This document shows, piece by piece, positions 24,255-39,480 of a DNA stretch of 48,328 nucleotides. Below the pieces are notes generated by a model. It was given only the letters and a program-made list of their open reading frames with translations. It did no database searches and had not been told where the DNA came from. The position numbers were made by a program, and so were the translations under genes. Source of the DNA: Mnemiopsis leidyi (lineage: Eukaryota > Ctenophora > Tentaculata > Lobata > Bolinopsidae); assembly GCA_000226015.1 (NCBI GenBank), contig JH153110.1:90364-138691 (forward strand), in the 5' to 3' direction. Numbering within the stretch: the stretch's first letter is position 1; the number at the start of each line of letters is the position of its first letter.

Positions 24255-24346
24255 TTATAAGGATACTGATGTAGAGTTTATAAGGATTAAGGATACTGAT
24301 GAAGAGTTTATAAGGATATTAATGTAGAGTTTATAAGGATACTGAT
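24255..24346. repeat. Irregular 23/30-bp tandem repeat
   Basis: TTATAAGGATACTGATGTAG-type units repeat four times with one unit lengthened by an internal duplication. It lies just after the exon 4 donor of the small membrane-protein gene. Confidence 0.75.
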
Positions 24347-24387
24347 CAAATCTTGGTGTTGATCTTTTAACGGAGTGTTCCTTCTAG

Positions 24388-24438
24388 TTGAGCTGTTTAC
24401 GAGGAACTGTGAAACAATGCATTGAGAGACTAATATAG
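24388..24438 (+). CDS. Possible terminal exon of the small membrane-protein gene
   Basis: The acceptor GTTCCTTCTAG precedes 24388. Read in phase 0 after the donor at 24237/24238, this segment encodes 16 residues (LSCLRGTVKQCIERLI) and then TAG. It would replace the five residues encoded by reading through the donor. The segment is short and unsupported by homology. Confidence 0.28.
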   Translation: MSCLRGTVKQCIERLI

Positions 24439-27400
24439 AATTGAGACATAGTTTAGATTTTAGAATATGAATGAAAAAGATTGACGTGACTATATAAATG
24501 ACTTATGTCTTCATTTTTCGACAAAGTTATTTGTTTATTGATTTTACCGACACAGATTTACAAATTCGTTCTTTGGTCAAGCAAGCTATCAATTTTTAAG
24601 ATCATGAATGATGTAATTTAAAGATTTCAAAAGTATTGTATATTTTGTGTTTCATAAAAGACAATCATTTGAGTTTATGGAGTTACATTAGCTATTTTGA
24701 CAACTAATTCATTCTGTTTTCTGATGTTTGATTTGCAAGCTATTTCATTATAATGAATTTGATTTATCAAATATTAAGGCTCATTACAACTTCATATCTC
24801 CAAAGATTTGAAACGTGCTTGCAATTACTTTAAAAGAAAATCAACAAATTCATCCTCAAAGTGCTCCCAAACACAATCTTGAGCATTTCAATAATCCTGC
24901 CGACCTGCCATATAAAGTAATCAAATTTCCTTGAGCATCCAGGACAGAAATATGTCATCAGTCCCCGCCCCCAACGTGCCATCCTTACAATCAAAATTTT
25001 CTCCATCGTAAACTTCAGCTGATTTATATAAAGATGCTGAGTCTAAAGAGGCCGGTGTCCCCGCATACAACCAGCACTATGACTAATCAAGACTTGTCCA
25101 ATTAAACCGGGACAGAAGAAAGAGCGGTTCTGGCACGTGGCATGACCAAGGCTTTAGTGTAATTCTCTTTTTCTTCGTTCAGATTCGAAGTACTAATTAA
25201 CAAATCTTAAGACACCTGTCAGTATTATCGTGCGTTAGGATAATCTGGATTAGGGGTGATCTCAGGCTAACTGCTGCTCCCAAAGCCCCTTATCAGCCCT
25301 CCTGCTCCCAGACTCACCTCAGTTCCTGAATTACGGGTACTGGGGAGCATCCCTTTTGTCAGTGGGTTTATGAATTTATGTTTATATTTTGTTTATAAAA
25401 AGATCTGCGACCTCTCATGTCATCCTTGATTGTTAAATAAATTGTGACTAGACTGAAATCGTTTAGATTAGAGAGGATTGTTTCAATTGTCAGTCAGACA
25501 CTCGCCTCCAGTTTACTTTCCGCACATCGGCCACATCAAAAGCCAGAACCGAACTGAAGCTATACCGATCACCGAAAACAATTTCAATCATGCTATTCGA
25601 TAAAATGTTAATTGCACTTATGCTGCAGCCTGCATCCTATTCTCAATACAAGTCTCAATTCTACAGCCAATTACAGTCTTACCAGCTACTAACCACGTAA
25701 CCCCGTGCCCATGGTGCCCAGTGCTGGCTACAAATTGGAAAGGGGCTGCTTGCATATTCTGCATAACAAAAGGGTGAAAGGGCATGCAACAATTTAATAT
25801 TTTGGATAGTCCACGCAGTACCTAAACCACTTCAAGCTTTTAAGTATTATAGTGAATATTTGCAACTTGAACTGCAAATGGTGTTCCTGAATGACCAGTA
25901 AACAGGTTAAAAAACAGATGGTGACGGGATCCAATTCTTTGCAGCTTGGTAATTTACTTGGTTAACTACTAACCGACTAGAGTCAAACGTTCTGATCCTC
26001 ACCCTTTCCTACTAATTTACTAACGGTATCAGTTCTGTTCCTTACCCTTACCTACTAATTAACTAACAGTTCTGATCCTTACCATTAGTATAGCCTTTGC
26101 GTTCTCATAAGGAAAATGTTTACATTGCTGTGTTTTATCTGTAATATCAGAAAATGGTAGAATATTTCCATTTTGTCAATTTGAAGAGTATAAGCGAGTT
26201 TTAGACTAGCTCGAACGATAGCTAGAACACATCTCACTACGTTGGATCTATTGTCGCATTGAGTACCTTCGTGGAAACTGCATTAATTGTTTCAAAGGTT
26301 TTCCTTTTTGAAGTGCTGGAGACTAAACATAATTTTCTCCGAAATAACGGGCATGAGTGTTTAAATGATTTTGATGTAAGCGGGAAAAGCAAAAAGGATG
26401 TGAGTGAGAAGGCTTAAGACAGAGGGATTATTGATGAATAAGACAATTTGAAGGAGGTGGAATGATAGAAGAGAGGGGATGAGGAGAAGGAAGACAGATG
26501 AGCGAGGCACAAGAAGGTAACCTTCTAAGAAAGAGGGAAGGAACGAGAAGGATTGAGGGATGAGGAAGGAGGGAGGGGTAATTGGGGAGAGAAAAAGCGG
26601 AGGACGGAGAAGAGAGGACGGAGAACGATGAGGAAGGATAAACCAGGCATTAAATTAAAAAATTTCGCATGGGCCAAAAACTGTGGGTTGCTGCTGTAAA
26701 ATCTAAATCATGACCATTTATCGAGCTACCTTCCTATATAATAGACAGCGCTGCCTATGATATGTCATTATTTTTCCGCATCTCCCATTATCATCAAGGT
26801 TCTGCAGAAGATCAATACCACATAGGCTCGTGCACCATAACATTATAAAACAACAAGAGCAAACAGTTTTTTGACAGGTTAAGCAGCACGTGCGAGGAGC
26901 GGTTTGCCCACAGCACGCACGTGTCACTAGGATATTAGAAGAATGGCACGAGGGTGTGAAGCGTGGGGATAAACCTAAATCGTCCAATAACTTCAAGTCC
27001 GATGTTACTTCCAGCACTCCAAATTTGTCGGCCGCTATCTTTATCTGGTAACGATCTCAACTTTGTGCGGATTGCTTTTCCTGTGTGAAATTGATGCTGA
27101 TGGCTTATTTAGTTATTTCCATGAATCGCGTGGGCAATCGATAAACATCTCTAAAATCCGGTATAGTAACTCTTTTGTACCATATCGGTGATACGTTTAG
27201 CGGTGCAATGTTCTATTTGTAGTGCAAATAAAGTAAATAAAGTTTCAAAAGATTGTGTTTGTTCTTAAAGGCGAGATTTTTAAACAGCTTTATTTACCAC
27301 AGAAAACTTACTTTTAAAGTATATCATTAACCTATCACATTTGGTTTTGAAGGTCAAAGTTCAAACTCTGTCTTTTTATACACTAAGTGAATTTTTTTAA

Positions 27401-27669
27401 ATGTTACCATTATAACTTCTATTATGGTACTACTTATATCTATAAAGATGATCCCCCGTGATAGGTGCGTGCTTTATTTATATAAACGGTGCTTCCCTTC
27501 GATATGTCAATCTGCAGTAAAGCTTTCAAAGTCTTATGCAGAAACACGCCGGGCCGACGATTCAGTTTTTCACGTTTCACGTCGTCCTAGGATTGAGATG
27601 CATTGAATTTATTAGGTTTGTACAGTACGAAGTTTCAGCCACGTGAATACACGTGATGGTGGAGAAGGG
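24439..27669. other. Intergenic stretch with purine-rich tract
   Basis: No gene is supported. A Cys-rich 99-codon ORF (26718-27017, - strand) shows no regular spacing and looks fortuitous. The interval 26449-26640 is strongly purine-rich (GGA/GAA words). Pairs of CACGTG occur at 26887 and 26918 and at 27640 and 27650, the last pair 10 bp apart just upstream of the probable first coding exon of the zinc-finger gene. Confidence 0.5.
27640..27655. promoter_or_regulatory. Paired CACGTG E-boxes upstream of the zinc-finger gene
   Basis: Two CACGTG hexamers (27640-27645 and 27650-27655) lie 10 bp apart, one helical turn, just before the first candidate start codons of the zinc-finger gene at 27670 and 27706. 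Tandem E-boxes at such spacing are typical bHLH or bHLH-Zip targets. Regulation of this gene by them is an inference from position. Confidence 0.35.
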
Positions 27670-27780
27670 ATGTTTGAAAGGTTCAGGTGGTTGGCCCAGT
27701 CGTCAATGCCAGATTTTGATATCTTTCCCCTCTCGGACGGGCTGGCCACTGCCAGTCCGTTTGGTGCGAAAGAGGATGCG
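27670..27780 (+). CDS. Possible N-terminal coding exon of the zinc-finger gene
   Basis: An open frame from ATG 27670 (or ATG 27706, giving MPDFDIFPLSDGLA...) runs to GCG/GTATCA at 27780/27781. That donor is in phase 0, matching the phase 0 acceptor at 28007/28008. The encoded sequence is acidic and Pro/Ser-containing, as is common at transcription-factor N-termini. The donor is weak (GTATCA) and the same DNA is open on both strands, so this exon is tentative. If correct it adds 37 or 25 residues. Confidence 0.35.
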
Positions 27781-28007
27781 GTATCAATTTTGCTTTTTGT
27801 CATAGTTTGGCCCCTAAGTGTGATAGTCAAATTTATCTAGTCGCATGCTAAACTCGCATGAGATAAAGTAGTCGCGACAGATTTTAACAACATTGAGCTA
27901 AAATTACTAAAATTGGGCTAAAGCAACCTATTAAACATTGCCCGGTCGTTTATCAAGTTTTCCGAGTAGGTTTCAGAAAGTCTCACTTACAACATCTGTA
28001 CCTGCAG

Positions 28008-31981
<3,974 letters not shown>

Positions 31982-32212
31982 AGGAAGTTTGTAGAGAACG
32001 GTATTTCTGTGGAGGACTCATTAGTCACGTGATATAAGCGCTTTTTTGAAATATTTCAAATCAGTTAATTACATACAAATTTACACAATGAATAACTAAA
32101 ATTTAAAACGAACTCCGACTCAACTAGTTGTATGTAAATGTAATCCAAAGACCTGAAAGACACCAAAACACAGATATTTAGACCAGATGCAACTCCAGTA
32201 CAAGCATGTACC

Positions 32213-32295
32213 AATTATTTTGATTGGTCGATCACAGAATAGTCACGTGATTAAAAGTGTTCCTACTAATTATTTTGATTGGTCGATCACAGAAT
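32213..32295. repeat. 28-bp direct repeat, 55 bp apart
   Basis: The segment AATTATTTTGATTGGTCGAT followed by CACAGAAT occurs at 32213-32240 and again at 32268-32295. It lies in the probable 3' UTR or downstream flank of the zinc-finger gene. A CACGTG (32244) sits between the copies. Confidence 0.9.
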
Positions 32296-32468
32296 TTGTG
32301 AGCCTTCTCTAAAAGAACGGACTTCGGACAGTTGTTTTGTGACAATTGTGTGGAAGGGGTATTGATATTATGAGAGAATTATGTTTAATGATACCGTTCC
32401 AAAAATTTATAATTTATTGTAACGTTTTACTTTTAGGTGTATCTTGTTGATGTTGATAAGAATAGACA

Positions 32469-32474
32469 AATAAA
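32469..32474 (+). terminator. Candidate poly(A) signal of the zinc-finger gene
   Basis: AATAAA lies about 490 bp after the stop codon, a usual distance for an animal 3' UTR. No transcript evidence is available from sequence alone. Confidence 0.35.
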
Positions 32475-33144
32475 CAAACGAACATTGCAGTTATAGTTTG
32501 AGTTCCTTAAGTTTCTTATTTTATTAGATTCCCATTCAAAGCCAACCGCAGTTTATTGATAGACAATAATGATGAATTCGCATTTTATCTACTTGATAAG
32601 TAACTGAAATTGTTGTGAAACACGTGCTTATTTACTTTGATTTAATGAAAGTTACTTATAAACTCATGATATGCTTTGCTTCTACTCTTCTAGGACGTGA
32701 ACACTGAACAGAATGCACCGTTTTTAATTCTGACAATTATTCGCATCCGATTCACATTAGTCACATTATAGAGTTTTACTTTCATTGTGGCCACATAATT
32801 TCTTGGACACGTAACTTACAAAAAAAATTAATCTTTGTTTATTACAAAATATTTGATAAGTTTTAAAATTGATATAAAACAAAAAGGATGACATATGGTG
32901 TTTTGCAAAATGATTAAACATCGATTCCGTTAAACATTGCTAAAACCCTTACAACCAGTGAACCAGCGAATCGAAAAATTCACAAATAATTGACATTTAG
33001 AATAAAAAAGGTCCCTTTAAAACAAAAAAAATCGTACAATTTTTCAGCTTTTCAATCAGCATCTGTTATCTAAATTCAAATTTGAATTGCTCATTTGTTG
33101 ACTTGTCAAAAAATAAACTGAAACCTAGGTAAAATTTCAACTAT
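32475..33144. other. AT-rich spacer between convergent genes
   Basis: No gene is seen. It separates the + strand zinc-finger gene from the - strand repeat-protein gene, so it should hold both 3' ends. On the - strand, AATAAA (33144-33149 on + as TTTATT) overlaps the stop codon of the repeat-protein gene. Confidence 0.55.
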
Positions 33145-36100
33145 TTATTTCATATATGTGCCACCAATACCATATTTCACCATAAACCAATTTAACCCAT
33201 CGGAGCTTTTAGCGTAGAACCTGAATTTAACACTTGTTATTCGCTCCAGCATATTTTGCCATCTCCCGGACATATCAGCCTTGCACTGACGCTTTAAATT
33301 CATTATCCTAGGAGTGGGTTCAAGCAAACTGTAAAGGTTATCAGAGCTAGGACTTAGCTTGAGCACATGGTCGAAACTGTCTGAATTCCGTAAAACAGGG
33401 CTCAGTCGCCGACTCTCACACTGATTCTTCCAAAGTCTGTACAATCTGATCCTTTCTTTCCCGGTGACAGTTTGAGTTCCATCTTCTTCGATTATAATTT
33501 CGTATTTGTACACCATCGAGCCAAGGATACCTTCAGAATCTAAAAGATCAACTGCAACTGAGACCACGACAGATGAAGATGGCGGGGAAATCTCTTTAGT
33601 TGAAAATTGAACAAAGATATCGGGAATAGCTGCTGTGCCCTCGACGACAATTAAATTTGTTTTCATCGAAAAAGTCTGTCGATTGCGCAGAGGAATCAGA
33701 TTCCAGCTTACATCTGAAACAGAATGACAGTTACATAAGGTCAAAATAATATTTATTCTTAGCGAAATCATGTATGTATTTTTCGGTTAACAAACTATAT
33801 GTTTATACAGTTTGATAAATGATGAAACCATAAAGAAAAATAGATTGCTCAAATTCCTAGCCTCGCTTAAATTACAGTGAACAAAATTGTACTGATGTTT
33901 ATTCAATACTTCATTGGTGCTATGCCGCGAACTAAAACTGCCGAAAAATTATTATTTCTAAACAAAAGTTTCAAAAACCAACCATCTGAATCAATAGACT
34001 CATCTCCTTTGTCAGTGATAATATCGCCTTCGTCGCCTTCTCCTTCAACCTTCCCATCAATTTCGTTGACACTTTTATCTTCTTTTTCTTCGGTTGCCTC
34101 CTCAGATTCGGTTTCAACAACAATAGGTGCACCCTCAGTAGCCTTTACTTCTTCAAAAGTGTCATTTGTTTGATCACTTTCCGCAATATCCCCACCGCTT
34201 TCAGTTTTTGATTCTTCATCTGCATCTGTCTCTTTTTCTTCAGCTTCATTTACATCCTCCTTAACTTTAGTGGTTTCTTTTTCATCTTTAGATGCTTCCT
34301 CTTTAGTTTCGGTTGCTTCTTCATTAGCTTCAGTTGTTTTTTCTTCAACTTCTGTTGCTTCTTTATCGGTTTCGGTTGCTTCTTCTTCAGCTTCAATTAC
34401 TTCCACTTCAGCTTTAGTTGCTTCCTCTTCAGCATGTATTGTTTCTTCATTAGCTTTAGTTGCTTCTTCTTCAGCTATAATTGCTTCCTCTTCAGCATCT
34501 GTAATTTCTTCATAAGCTTTGGTTGCTTTTTCTTCAGCTGCTGTTGCTTCCTCTTCAGCTTCAGTTGCTTCCTCTTCAGTTTCAGTTGCCTCTTCTTCAG
34601 CTTCAGCTGCCTCTTCTTCAGCTTCAGTTGTTTCCTCTTCAACTTCGGTTGCTTCCTCTTCAGCTTCAATTGCTTCCTCTTCAGCTTCGGTTGTTTCCTC
34701 TCCAGCTTTTGTAGTTTCCTCATCAGCTTTAGTTGCTTCCACTTCAGCTTCCTTTGCTTCCTCTTCAGCTTCGGTTGTTTCCTCTCCAGCTTCAGTTATT
34801 TCTTCTACAGCTTCAGTTGCTTCCACTTCAGCTTCAGTTGCCTCTTCATCAGCTTCAGTTGCTTCTTCTTTAGTAGCTTCAGTTATTTCTTCTTCTACTT
34901 CAGTTGCCTCTTCATCAGCTTCAGTTGTTGCCTCTTCTTCAGCTTCCGTTGCTTCTTCTTCAGCTTCACTTGATTCTTCTTCAGCTTCAGTTAGTATCTC
35001 TTCAGCTTCGGTTGATTCTTCTTCAGGTTCAGTTAGTATCTCTTCAGCTTCGGTTGCATCCTCTTTAGCTTCTGTTGTTTCTTCATCAGCGTCTGTTGCT
35101 TCCTCTTTAGCTTCTGTTGTTTCCTCTTCATCTGCAGATGCTTTCTCTTCAGCTTCAGTTATTTCCTCTTTAGCTACAGTTGCGTCCTCNNNNNNNNNNT
35201 TTCCTCTTCAGCTTGAGTTACTTCCTTTTCAACTTCAGTTGCTTCCTCTTCAGCTTCTGGTGTTTTTCTTGAGCTAAAGTTTTTCCTCTTTAGCTTCTGT
35301 TGCTTCATCTGCAGCTTCAGTTGCTTCCTCTTCAGCTTTAGTTCCCTCTTCTTCAGCTTCGGTTGCTTTCTCTTCAGCTTTAGTTGCTTCCTCGTCAGCT
35401 TCTGACGTTTGTTCTTCAGCTTCAGTTGCTTCCTTTTCAGCTTCGGTTGCTTCTTCTTCAACTTCAGTTGCCTCATCTTCAGCTTCAGCCGCTTCTTTTT
35501 CAGCTTTAGTTGCTTTCTCGTCAGCTTCAGTTGCTTCATATTCAGCTTCGGTTGTTTCCTCTTCAGCTTTAGTTGCTTCTTCATTAGCTTCAGTTGCTTC
35601 CTCTTCAGCTTCGGTTGCTTCCTCTTTTGGTTCGGTTGCTTTCTCTTCATTTACAGTTGCTCTATCTTTAGCTTCAATTGTATCCTCTTCTGCTTCAGTT
35701 GTTTCATCTCCAGCTTCGGTTGTTTCCTCTTCAGCTTCTGCTTCTTCCTCTTTAGCTTCAGTTGCATCTTCTTCAGCTTTAGTTGCTTCTTTATCAGCTT
35801 CAATTGCTTCATCTTTATCACCTGTAGTTTCTTCGTAGGCTTCAGTTTCTTCCTCTGTAGCTTCGGTTGTTTCCTCTTTTTCTCCGGTTGCTTCAATTGT
35901 TTCATCTCCAGTTTCGGTTGCTTCCTCTTCAACTTCTGCTGCTTCCTCTTTAGCTTCTGTTGCATCCTCTTTAGTATCAGTTGCTTCATCTTTAGGTACA
36001 GTTGCTTCCTCTTCAGCTTCTGTTGCTTCCTCTTCAGCTTCAGTAGCTTCCTTTTTAAATTCAGTTGCTACCTCTTCAGCTTTAGCTGCTCCCTCTTCAG

Positions 36101-36824
36101 CTACAGCTGCGTCCTTTTTAGCTTCAGTTGCTTCCTCTTCAGCTTTGGCTGTTTCTTCTTCAGCTTCAGTAGCTTCCTTTTTAAATTCAGTTGCTTCCCC
36201 TTCAGCGTCAGCCGCTTCTTTTCCAGCTTTAGTTGCTTCCTCTTCAGCTTCAGTTGCTCTTTCAGCAGTTTCTGTTTCTTCCTTATCAGTGGACACGGTT
36301 TTTTCTTTTAAGTCATCAGGTCCAATTTCCTCCGTTGCAGCTTCAAATGCGCTTTCTTCTTTATTTTTCTTTTTATCATCGTCCGGCTTTATCGTCTCCT
36401 CTATATGTTCAGACCCTATATCTTCTTTTTCAAAAATTTCATTTTCCTTCTCATCTGCCTCATTTCCACCATCGTCACTTGTTGCCACTGTTTCCCGCCC
36501 CACTTCAGCATCTGCAGTTCCGTTTTCTTGCGTACCTTCAATTTTGTTTGGCGATGAAATCGGTCCAATTAGCCCATCTTGACATGAATACTCACAGCAG
36601 CGGGCCAGTTTTCCTTCCCACCAATGACATTTCTTTTGGAGCTCCCTTGTTTCCACAAATCCTGGCCCGATGGAGCATCCGTCGTAAAGGCTTGGGGTGT
36701 ATCCTGTTGTAAGACATCCTTCAAACTTCTTACTCAACTTCCTGCACCACCTGGTGTGATAGGGCTTACCCTCCGATAACTCGGCCGTAAGAAAAATTCC
36801 AAGCAGAAGTGGCACCAATTTCAT
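33145..36824 (-). CDS. Large secreted acidic heptad-repeat protein with Cys-rich N-terminal module
   Basis: The start is ATG 36824 (MKLVPLLLGIFLTAELSEG), a classic signal peptide. An in-frame ATG 18 codons upstream would bury it. The mature N-terminus carries seven cysteines in about 60 residues (spacing C-x9-C-x12-C-x15-C-x9-CC-x3-C). After an acidic linker come about 95 degenerate heptads of the ATEAEEE type, encoded by a 21-bp repeat (36,270-34,215). Alanines fall at positions i and i+3, suggesting an Ala-rich coiled coil. The frame breaks at 35274-35276 (TAG), explained by one missing base in an A run, and a 10-N gap (35190-35199) follows. A phase 1 intron (33982-33714) joins a final exon of 189 codons (33713-33145) of mixed, beta-rich-looking sequence with few cysteines. 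The total is roughly 1,130 residues. I do not recognise the family. An extracellular matrix, mucus, capsule or biomineral role is speculation from its acidity and secretion. Confidence 0.72.
34215..36270. repeat. 21-bp coding minisatellite
   Basis: The + strand unit is about GCTTCAGTTGCTTCCTCTTCA, repeated roughly 95 times with substitutions that mostly keep the Glu/Ala/Thr code of the - strand. The period divides by 3, so each of the other frames also stays open (Ser/Ala/Val-rich and Phe/Ser/Cys-rich on +, Lys/Leu/Gln-rich on -). Those other long ORFs are shadows of this repeat. Confidence 0.93.
35190..35199. other. Assembly gap, 10 N, inside the repeat gene
   Basis: Ten N in the 21-bp array probably stand for a gap of unknown length. 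The frame on the two sides does not agree across exactly ten bases. Confidence 0.98.
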
Positions 36825-36878
36825 CGCTGCTGCGAAAGTATAAACTTTTGTGTTAAGTGCTTCATGTGTCTTACTCAT

Positions 36879-39480
36879 TGAAAATTGACAGAGCGATTTC
36901 AGATTCTTTAAAACAAGTCATTCAATTTACCAATAGTTGTTGTTGAAAAATGATTTAAGGAGATTCAATTTTCAATCGTGATTTTATGTGAAGAAATTCA
37001 AGCCCTCAGTCGTAATTACTTAAGAAATATGGATTATAGTTATGAAAGAAAATTGTCACGATCGAATGTTGCTGCTAGGTACTTTGTGCTCAGGTCAGTA
37101 AGAAGCCTGCCCCAAGATCAGGCATTAAATGATGTGGCATTAAATGATCAGGCATTCAATGATGTGATTAACGAAAGCTGTAAGCATTTTCCAGAGGAGC
37201 TTTATTATTGTACTATCTTGAGATTCTTATTGCTTTTAAGGTCAATATAAACTTAGCGATGAGAAGCAACGATAGTTTGAAAGCTAGACTTGACCAATCA
37301 GTATCAAGGAACGTAGTTACGTGATGTTAAACAATTCATTATGATACCGGGTGTCCCAAGAGTCAAGGCACAAACGTTCCGGCTAATTGATCGGCTCTGA
37401 TAATCGAATTAGCCGATTAGTTTGAGGAAAACGTCAACTTGGAAGAAAGTAGCACATACTAGAAAAATTGTCACGACGTAATAAACGCTCGACTTCAGAT
37501 GAGAAAACACGGCTAAACTACATAAGGACATTACACAGATCAGCCCTGCAGAATCTAGACACATCTTAGCTGGGATCATTGATTCGTGGTGAAGGGAATT
37601 CCGGTAATCTTATTTCCAATTGGGTTACAACCTTAGAACCTTGCACCGCCCATGTTGAACGCATACTTACTTCACATGGCCCGGCCCAAAGCGGGCCGGC
37701 ACCTGATAAGACCATAAGAGTATTAGTTATCTTCCTAGTGGTTTAATGTGATTAACGTACTCTGAACTCCATTGCTTCGGGTGAGAAACTTATCGGAATT
37801 GATTCGTCAATAAATTTGTTGATAAGGTTATTTCGGAACCATTTAAGTTGTCATTAAAAAAGTTAGCACAAAATCTCGTTCTGTCAGACAATGTTTTGCG
37901 ATAGATAGTCCTTCTATTTTACAACATGCCTATATAACCACGCACTAATCCATAGCTATTGTTATATTGTGGTGAGATAATGATATTTCATATTAGGTGG
38001 CTTTTCCTTCGAAACAAATGAATTCCAGCCAATTTATTTCATGTTTATATGCTTGTAATCATCGAAAATTGACGAGATTATATCCGTCTACCGTTCGAAC
38101 GAAACGATTCAGCTTTAGCTGCGTGAGTCGGGTATCACCGCGACAAATCGAAAATGGTCAAAAGAGTTCTTAAGTATAAAAAAGACAAAGACAGGGCAGT
38201 TATACACTTTCATCGTGCCGTTATCGAAGACAAGACAATTGAAATAACGGATCGCCCTCGTTTATTTAGAAATCAAATTCAAATTCTTAGATGCTATTAC
38301 TGAAACATTTATGTTTGCAGTGTCCTTCAAAAATTCCATCAACTCATTAAATTTTAGCCTAATGAATTTACCAGACTGGATCTATCATCCGCTTGCTCTG
38401 CGAGCTAAATGACCTAGATTATCCCTTCAAGACTGCTATACCAGTATACCAGACAACAATTTCTTATAAGGATTACCGCGTACGTTTTTCTAAGAATTGA
38501 TAAATTTCTTCCCTCCCCTTTTCGAAATCGTGTCACAAAATATTATGAATATAAACTAAACAACGCCAAATTTCATCACTTATAAAAGAATATTGTTATA
38601 AATGTCTTTATTCAGCTGGTAGATGTCATGGGAGGAATTTATTTAATAGTACGTGGTTGTTGAAAGTATTAATGGGATCATGAATCTTTTGACTGAAATT
38701 TTGACCTTGTCTGCACATGACAATTAGTAACATTAACAGCTATTTTAGATGCTTGAGTTCTTAAAAGGTCTTTGTAATGTGTGAATAGGCTCACATCTGC
38801 TCTTCATATTATTTTCTCACTGCAGTGCTCACGTGACACCTGATACAGTGATAGTTTATATCACTCAGTTATCCCGGCTGCTGATGTCCAATTTTCGACT
38901 AAATGTCGGTTTAACAATTCAATTTGTTTAAGTTTGTCCTCTTATCTCTATATTATACAGTCGTTAAAATTCGGTGAAGTCGCAATAATAATGGAACTTC
39001 ATAACATTATTATAATTTAACAGGATTTGGTATAATTTTTTAATCTGAACAACCAACACTTCACATCGATAAACAATAAAAAACAGGATTACAAATTGTA
39101 GAAAACAAATAAATGGTAATATAAATCTATGACATATAACACAGGAATTACCTATTGCTTATAAAGACCATTTAAATTTGCGGACGAAGTTTAGTATCTA
39201 CCCCTTTTTGTTGTTATCATAGCAAAGAATACATATTACATAATTTGATTAAGATTTAATATCTTTCCTACAGAAAAAATACAATCAACCAGGTGATCAA
39301 GAACACCAAGTCAAAAATAAATCTTTCAAAGATAAATCTTTCAACAAATCAGAACATATGAATTCCGTCTTGTGTGTTTATCAAATATCAGCATTTGGCA
39401 GGACTAGGCCCACCAAAAATATGTTGGAGTTTTCCCGAAATAAATGTACATGTTGTCGGAATTCGTTACCAAACTTCAGC
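36879..39480. other. Intergenic stretch between the repeat gene and the first GPCR
   Basis: No gene is supported. A 90-codon ORF (36978-37250, +) opens on GTG and contains a 15-bp triple repeat (about 37107-37163), so it is probably fortuitous. A hairpin with 9-bp arms CGGCTAATT/AATTAGCCG (37380-37388 and 37407-37415) follows the words ACCGGGTGTCCCAAGAGTC, which resemble DNA-transposon ends. A second hairpin-like GGCCCGGCCC/GGGCCGGC lies at about 37678-37700. Confidence 0.5.

Noticed and set aside
26718..27017. Cys-rich 99-codon - strand ORF as a possible secreted peptide
   Set aside because: No signal peptide, irregular cysteine spacing and no splice context.
34434..36311. Long Phe/Ser/Cys-rich and Ser/Ala/Val-rich + strand ORFs
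   Set aside because: They are the antisense of the 21-bp repeat encoding the acidic heptads; the - strand has the signal peptide and introns.
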